Below, one piece after another: positions 5,534 through 7,689 of a DNA stretch of 7,689 nucleotides; position 1 is the first letter of the stretch, and each line of letters opens with the position of its first letter. The notes under the pieces were generated by a model. The model made no database searches. It was not told the origin of the DNA and saw only the letters and a program-made list of their open reading frames with translations. Position numbers and translations under genes: made by a program. The DNA comes from an uncultured Collinsella sp. (GTDB lineage: Bacteria; Actinomycetota; Coriobacteriia; Coriobacteriales; Coriobacteriaceae), in contig URFU01000101.1 of the NCBI GenBank assembly GCA_900547125.1, forward strand, positions 1 through 7,689, given 5' to 3'.

Positions 5534-6576
5534 TGGATCCGAGCGTCTACATCCCCGCCTACCTGGAGCGCACCTATCTGGCGTCGCACCCCGAACTCAC
5601 CGATGCAGCACGCGAGCTTGTCCATAACGACGTGAGCGTCAACCCTCATAAGTATGCGCAGACCGAGCATGCTCAGGCACTGCTGTCCTACGCCGGTGTT
5701 CATCGCCACCTGCTCGACGAGCTCCATCGCATCGAGGATATGGGCAGCGACGAGGAGTTCGAGCAGACGCGCAATCGTCTGTTCGACGACATGCGCGATG
5801 AGCTGCTCAAGATCGTCCGCATCGATGCGCATGTCCTCGATGCCCAGCTGCTCGCCATCATTTTGGCGGACACGCCCGTTGACGCCTGCCTGGGCGACCT
5901 GATGAAGCTCGAGGCGACCACGACCGATTACCTGCAGCAAAGTGTGCCCGGGTTCGATATGGAGGCCCCACACTACTGGGGCAACAAAGTTTTGACGGAC
6001 GGCGTGACGGCGGCCGATCTCACCGTAAGCGAGCCGGCTCTTATCGGATGGCTCCACACGCTCGAGGCCATCTCGCAGCTGTGCATGGCGAGCGCTCGCT
6101 ACCGTGCTGCCGTCAACTATTCTCGCCGCGTTCTTAAGGCGGAAGGCTATCCCACCCGAGCTGCAGGCACCGTGCTACTCGCCCTCGCTCGCCTGGAAGA
6201 CGAGGACGGCTTTTTTGCCCTGGCCCATCAGCTCGAGGAGCAGATAGGAGCCGATGCACTCGAGAACTCCCCCTGGTACCTGCTCGCCCGCACCATCCTC
6301 TTGTTCAAAACAAACAAGATGCGCCCGGCGACACGCGCGCTGCGCGAGTTTGCCAACCGCTGCGAGGGCGGCGCGTTCTTTTTGCTGAACCCCATGTATC
6401 AGACACCGTACCTTCCCTGCCGGCCCGAACCGCACGACCCCTGGGACCTTTCGCACCAGGCAGTTTGGGAGGCCGACGGCATTATCTCGGACACTCCCGA
6501 CTTTGCCCCCTGGGCCAACGCTTGCGAAGACGTATCGCAGCTTGCCCAGGAATTTGCGCGCCGTTACGGCTTTTAG
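5533..6576 (+). CDS. TPR-like helical protein of unknown function (347 aa), second of a paralogous pair
   Basis: Unnamed and predicted cytoplasmic, rich in helices, acidic residues and tryptophan. I read it as a distant paralogue of the preceding protein because landmarks occur in the same order. RIDAHVLDAQLLAI (96-109) matches LDPTNWDAQ upstream. ASARYRAAVNYSRRVLKAEG (186-205) matches the TPR helix pair. PWYLLA (247-252) followed by helices matches PWTLIA upstream. TPDFAPWANA (321-330) matches PDNASFAAW. A TPR-type unit covers roughly 171-205. The start is the ATG at 5533 inside TAATG, with GGGAGGAG ending eight bases upstream. MurT begins 45 bases after the stop with no terminator between, so the three genes probably form one transcript. 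The two proteins may act as a heteromeric pair; that is inference. No enzymatic motif is seen. Confidence 0.85.
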   Translation: MDPSVYIPAYLERTYLASHPELTDAARELVHNDVSVNPHKYAQTEHAQALLSYAGVHRHLLDELHRIEDMGSDEEFEQTRNRLFDDMRDELLKIVRIDAHVLDAQLLAIILADTPVDACLGDLMKLEATTTDYLQQSVPGFDMEAPHYWGNKVLTDGVTAADLTVSEPALIGWLHTLEAISQLCMASARYRAAVNYSRRVLKAEGYPTRAAGTVLLALARLEDEDGFFALAHQLEEQIGADALENSPWYLLARTILLFKTNKMRPATRALREFANRCEGGAFFLLNPMYQTPYLPCRPEPHDPWDLSHQAVWEADGIISDTPDFAPWANACEDVSQLAQEFARRYGF

Positions 6577-6621
6577 CGGCGCAAACGCCACGACCATGTC
6601 ATCTATGTTAGGAACGGCTTC

Positions 6622-7689
6622 ATGAACTTCCGCTCATCTCTCGCCTGCACCTCGAGCGATATCGCCCGCTGGGGGCTGCGCTCCGTCCTTAAGCGCCAGG
6701 GCGGCGTACTCCCCGGCCGCATCGCCATGAAGATCGACCCCGAGCTACTAAGCGACCTCGCGGGCCTTGTCGACCGCAGCGTGGTGATCACCGGTACTAA
6801 TGGCAAGACCACCACCTCCAACCTCATCGCCGACGCCGTTGCCGCCAGCGGCGCCACCGTGGTATGCAACCGCGCCGGCAACAACATGGAGCCGGGCGTG
6901 GTGGGTGCTCTGCTCGAGGCCCGCAGTGGCCTTAAGCACACTGACAGCGGCAAGCGCGTGGGCGTTTTTGAATGCGATGAGCTTTACACCGTGCGCGTCC
7001 TGCCCAAGCTCAAGCCGACGTACTTTGTGCTGCTCAACCTGTTCCGCGACCAGCTAGACCGCTACGGTGAGATCGATCACAACCAGGAGGTCATCGCCCA
7101 CGCGTTGGAGCTTTCGCCGGCAACGACGCTCATCTACAACGCCGACGATCCGCTGTGCGCCTCGATTGCCGCGCGCGTTCCCAACGCGAGTATTGCCTTT
7201 GGCATCGACGGCGCCACCGACACCGAGTCTGACCGCATTAGCGACTCGCGCTTTTGCTCGCAGTGCAACGCACCGCTGGAGTATGACTACGTGCAATACG
7301 GCCAGCTCGGCGCCTACCATTGCCCCTCGTGCGGCTGGGCCCGCCCCGCGCTTGTCCGTCGCGTGACGGGCGTGGAGCTCGGCTGCGACGGCTACAGCTT
7401 TGACCTGATCTTTGGATCTGCGCCCGCCGCGGCTGCCGCACACATCGCCACACGCTACAATGGCCTGTACATGGTCTATAACGTTGCCGCCGCCTTCTTT
7501 GCCGCGCACGAGTTGGGCGTGGACACGGCGCTTCTACAGCCTACGCTCGATGCCTATGTGCCCGCCGGTGGTCGTATGGGGCGCTGGGATATCGCCGGCC
7601 GCACCGTCGAGGCAAACCTGGCCAAAAATCCCGTGGGCTTCGATCGACAGATCCAATCCATTAAGACGGCGGGCGGCAGACTCTGCGCT
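6622..7689 (+). CDS. murT: Lipid II isoglutaminyl synthase subunit MurT (3' end beyond the window)
   Basis: The Mur-ligase-like subunit of MurT/GatD, which amidates the alpha-carboxyl of D-Glu in lipid II to D-isoglutamine using ATP and glutamine delivered by GatD, at the inner face of the membrane. 356 codons are visible. The sequence shows the Mur P-loop TGTNGKTTT at 57-65, NNME at 87-90, FECDE at 116-120 and NLFRDQLDRYGE at 139-150. A zinc-ribbon insert has C212-x2-C215 and C234-x2-C237, a hallmark that separates MurT from MurC-F. Further on are YMVYNVAAAF (283-292), GGRMGRW (316-322) and AKNPVGFD (334-341), the last opening the MurT C-terminal domain (DUF1727). The ATG at 6622 has AGGA about nine bases upstream and no better start. 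It follows the TPR pair closely. gatD normally comes next and is expected just outside the window. Confidence 0.95.
   Translation, partial: MNFRSSLACTSSDIARWGLRSVLKRQGGVLPGRIAMKIDPELLSDLAGLVDRSVVITGTNGKTTTSNLIADAVAASGATVVCNRAGNNMEPGVVGALLEARSGLKHTDSGKRVGVFECDELYTVRVLPKLKPTYFVLLNLFRDQLDRYGEIDHNQEVIAHALELSPATTLIYNADDPLCASIAARVPNASIAFGIDGATDTESDRISDSRFCSQCNAPLEYDYVQYGQLGAYHCPSCGWARPALVRRVTGVELGCDGYSFDLIFGSAPAAAAAHIATRYNGLYMVYNVAAAFFAAHELGVDTALLQPTLDAYVPAGGRMGRWDIAGRTVEANLAKNPVGFDRQIQSIKTAGGRLCA

Noticed and set aside
1..7689. CRISPR array, insertion sequence, tRNA or rRNA, defence or phage genes
   Set aside because: I looked for spaced direct repeats, transposase motifs, terminal inverted repeats and tRNA-like cloverleaf or CCA ends and saw none.

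Overview
The window is GC-rich with tightly packed genes and strong G/C preference at third codon positions. It carries an anaerobe-type iron-dependent alcohol dehydrogenase, a pair of glycerol dehydrogenases, and MurT. Together these suggest a Gram-positive fermentative actinobacterium of the gut class Coriobacteriia, most likely Collinsella or a close relative. That placement is an inference from gene content and protein style; it was not checked against a database.

Left half (1-3956), all on the minus strand. In transcription order the genes are: a 407-residue iron-containing alcohol dehydrogenase of the AdhE C-terminal type (2733-3956), a canonical glycerol dehydrogenase GldA (1548-2648), a shorter divergent GldA paralogue (367-1434), and the first 71 codons of a cysteine-rich ferredoxin-like protein running off the left edge (1-215). 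Strong Rho-independent terminators follow the alcohol dehydrogenase and the canonical GldA, each only 31-66 bases before the next start codon. The genes therefore look like a cluster of separately metered units, not a simple operon. A plausible joint role is NAD(H)-linked polyol and alcohol redox balance: GldA oxidises glycerol or a similar diol, and the alcohol dehydrogenase reduces aldehyde to regenerate NAD+. No dihydroxyacetone kinase or glycerol transporter is visible.

Centre (3957-4456): a 500-base divergent intergenic region, unusually long for this window. It holds a perfect 9-bp inverted repeat just upstream of the alcohol dehydrogenase, two AAACGTTT palindromes resembling LacI-family operator cores, and a stretch around 4170-4400 rich in short GTGC-containing repeats and open in frames on both strands. 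I see no convincing gene there.

Right half (4457-7689), all on the plus strand. Two helical, TPR-like proteins of unknown function (358 and 347 residues) overlap by one base (TAATG). I read them as distant paralogues of each other. They are followed 45 bases later by murT (6622 to the edge), the Mur-ligase-like subunit of the lipid II isoglutaminyl synthase MurT/GatD. No terminator separates them, so the TPR pair is probably co-transcribed with murT. This is the least explained part of the window. gatD would be expected just beyond the right edge but cannot be seen.
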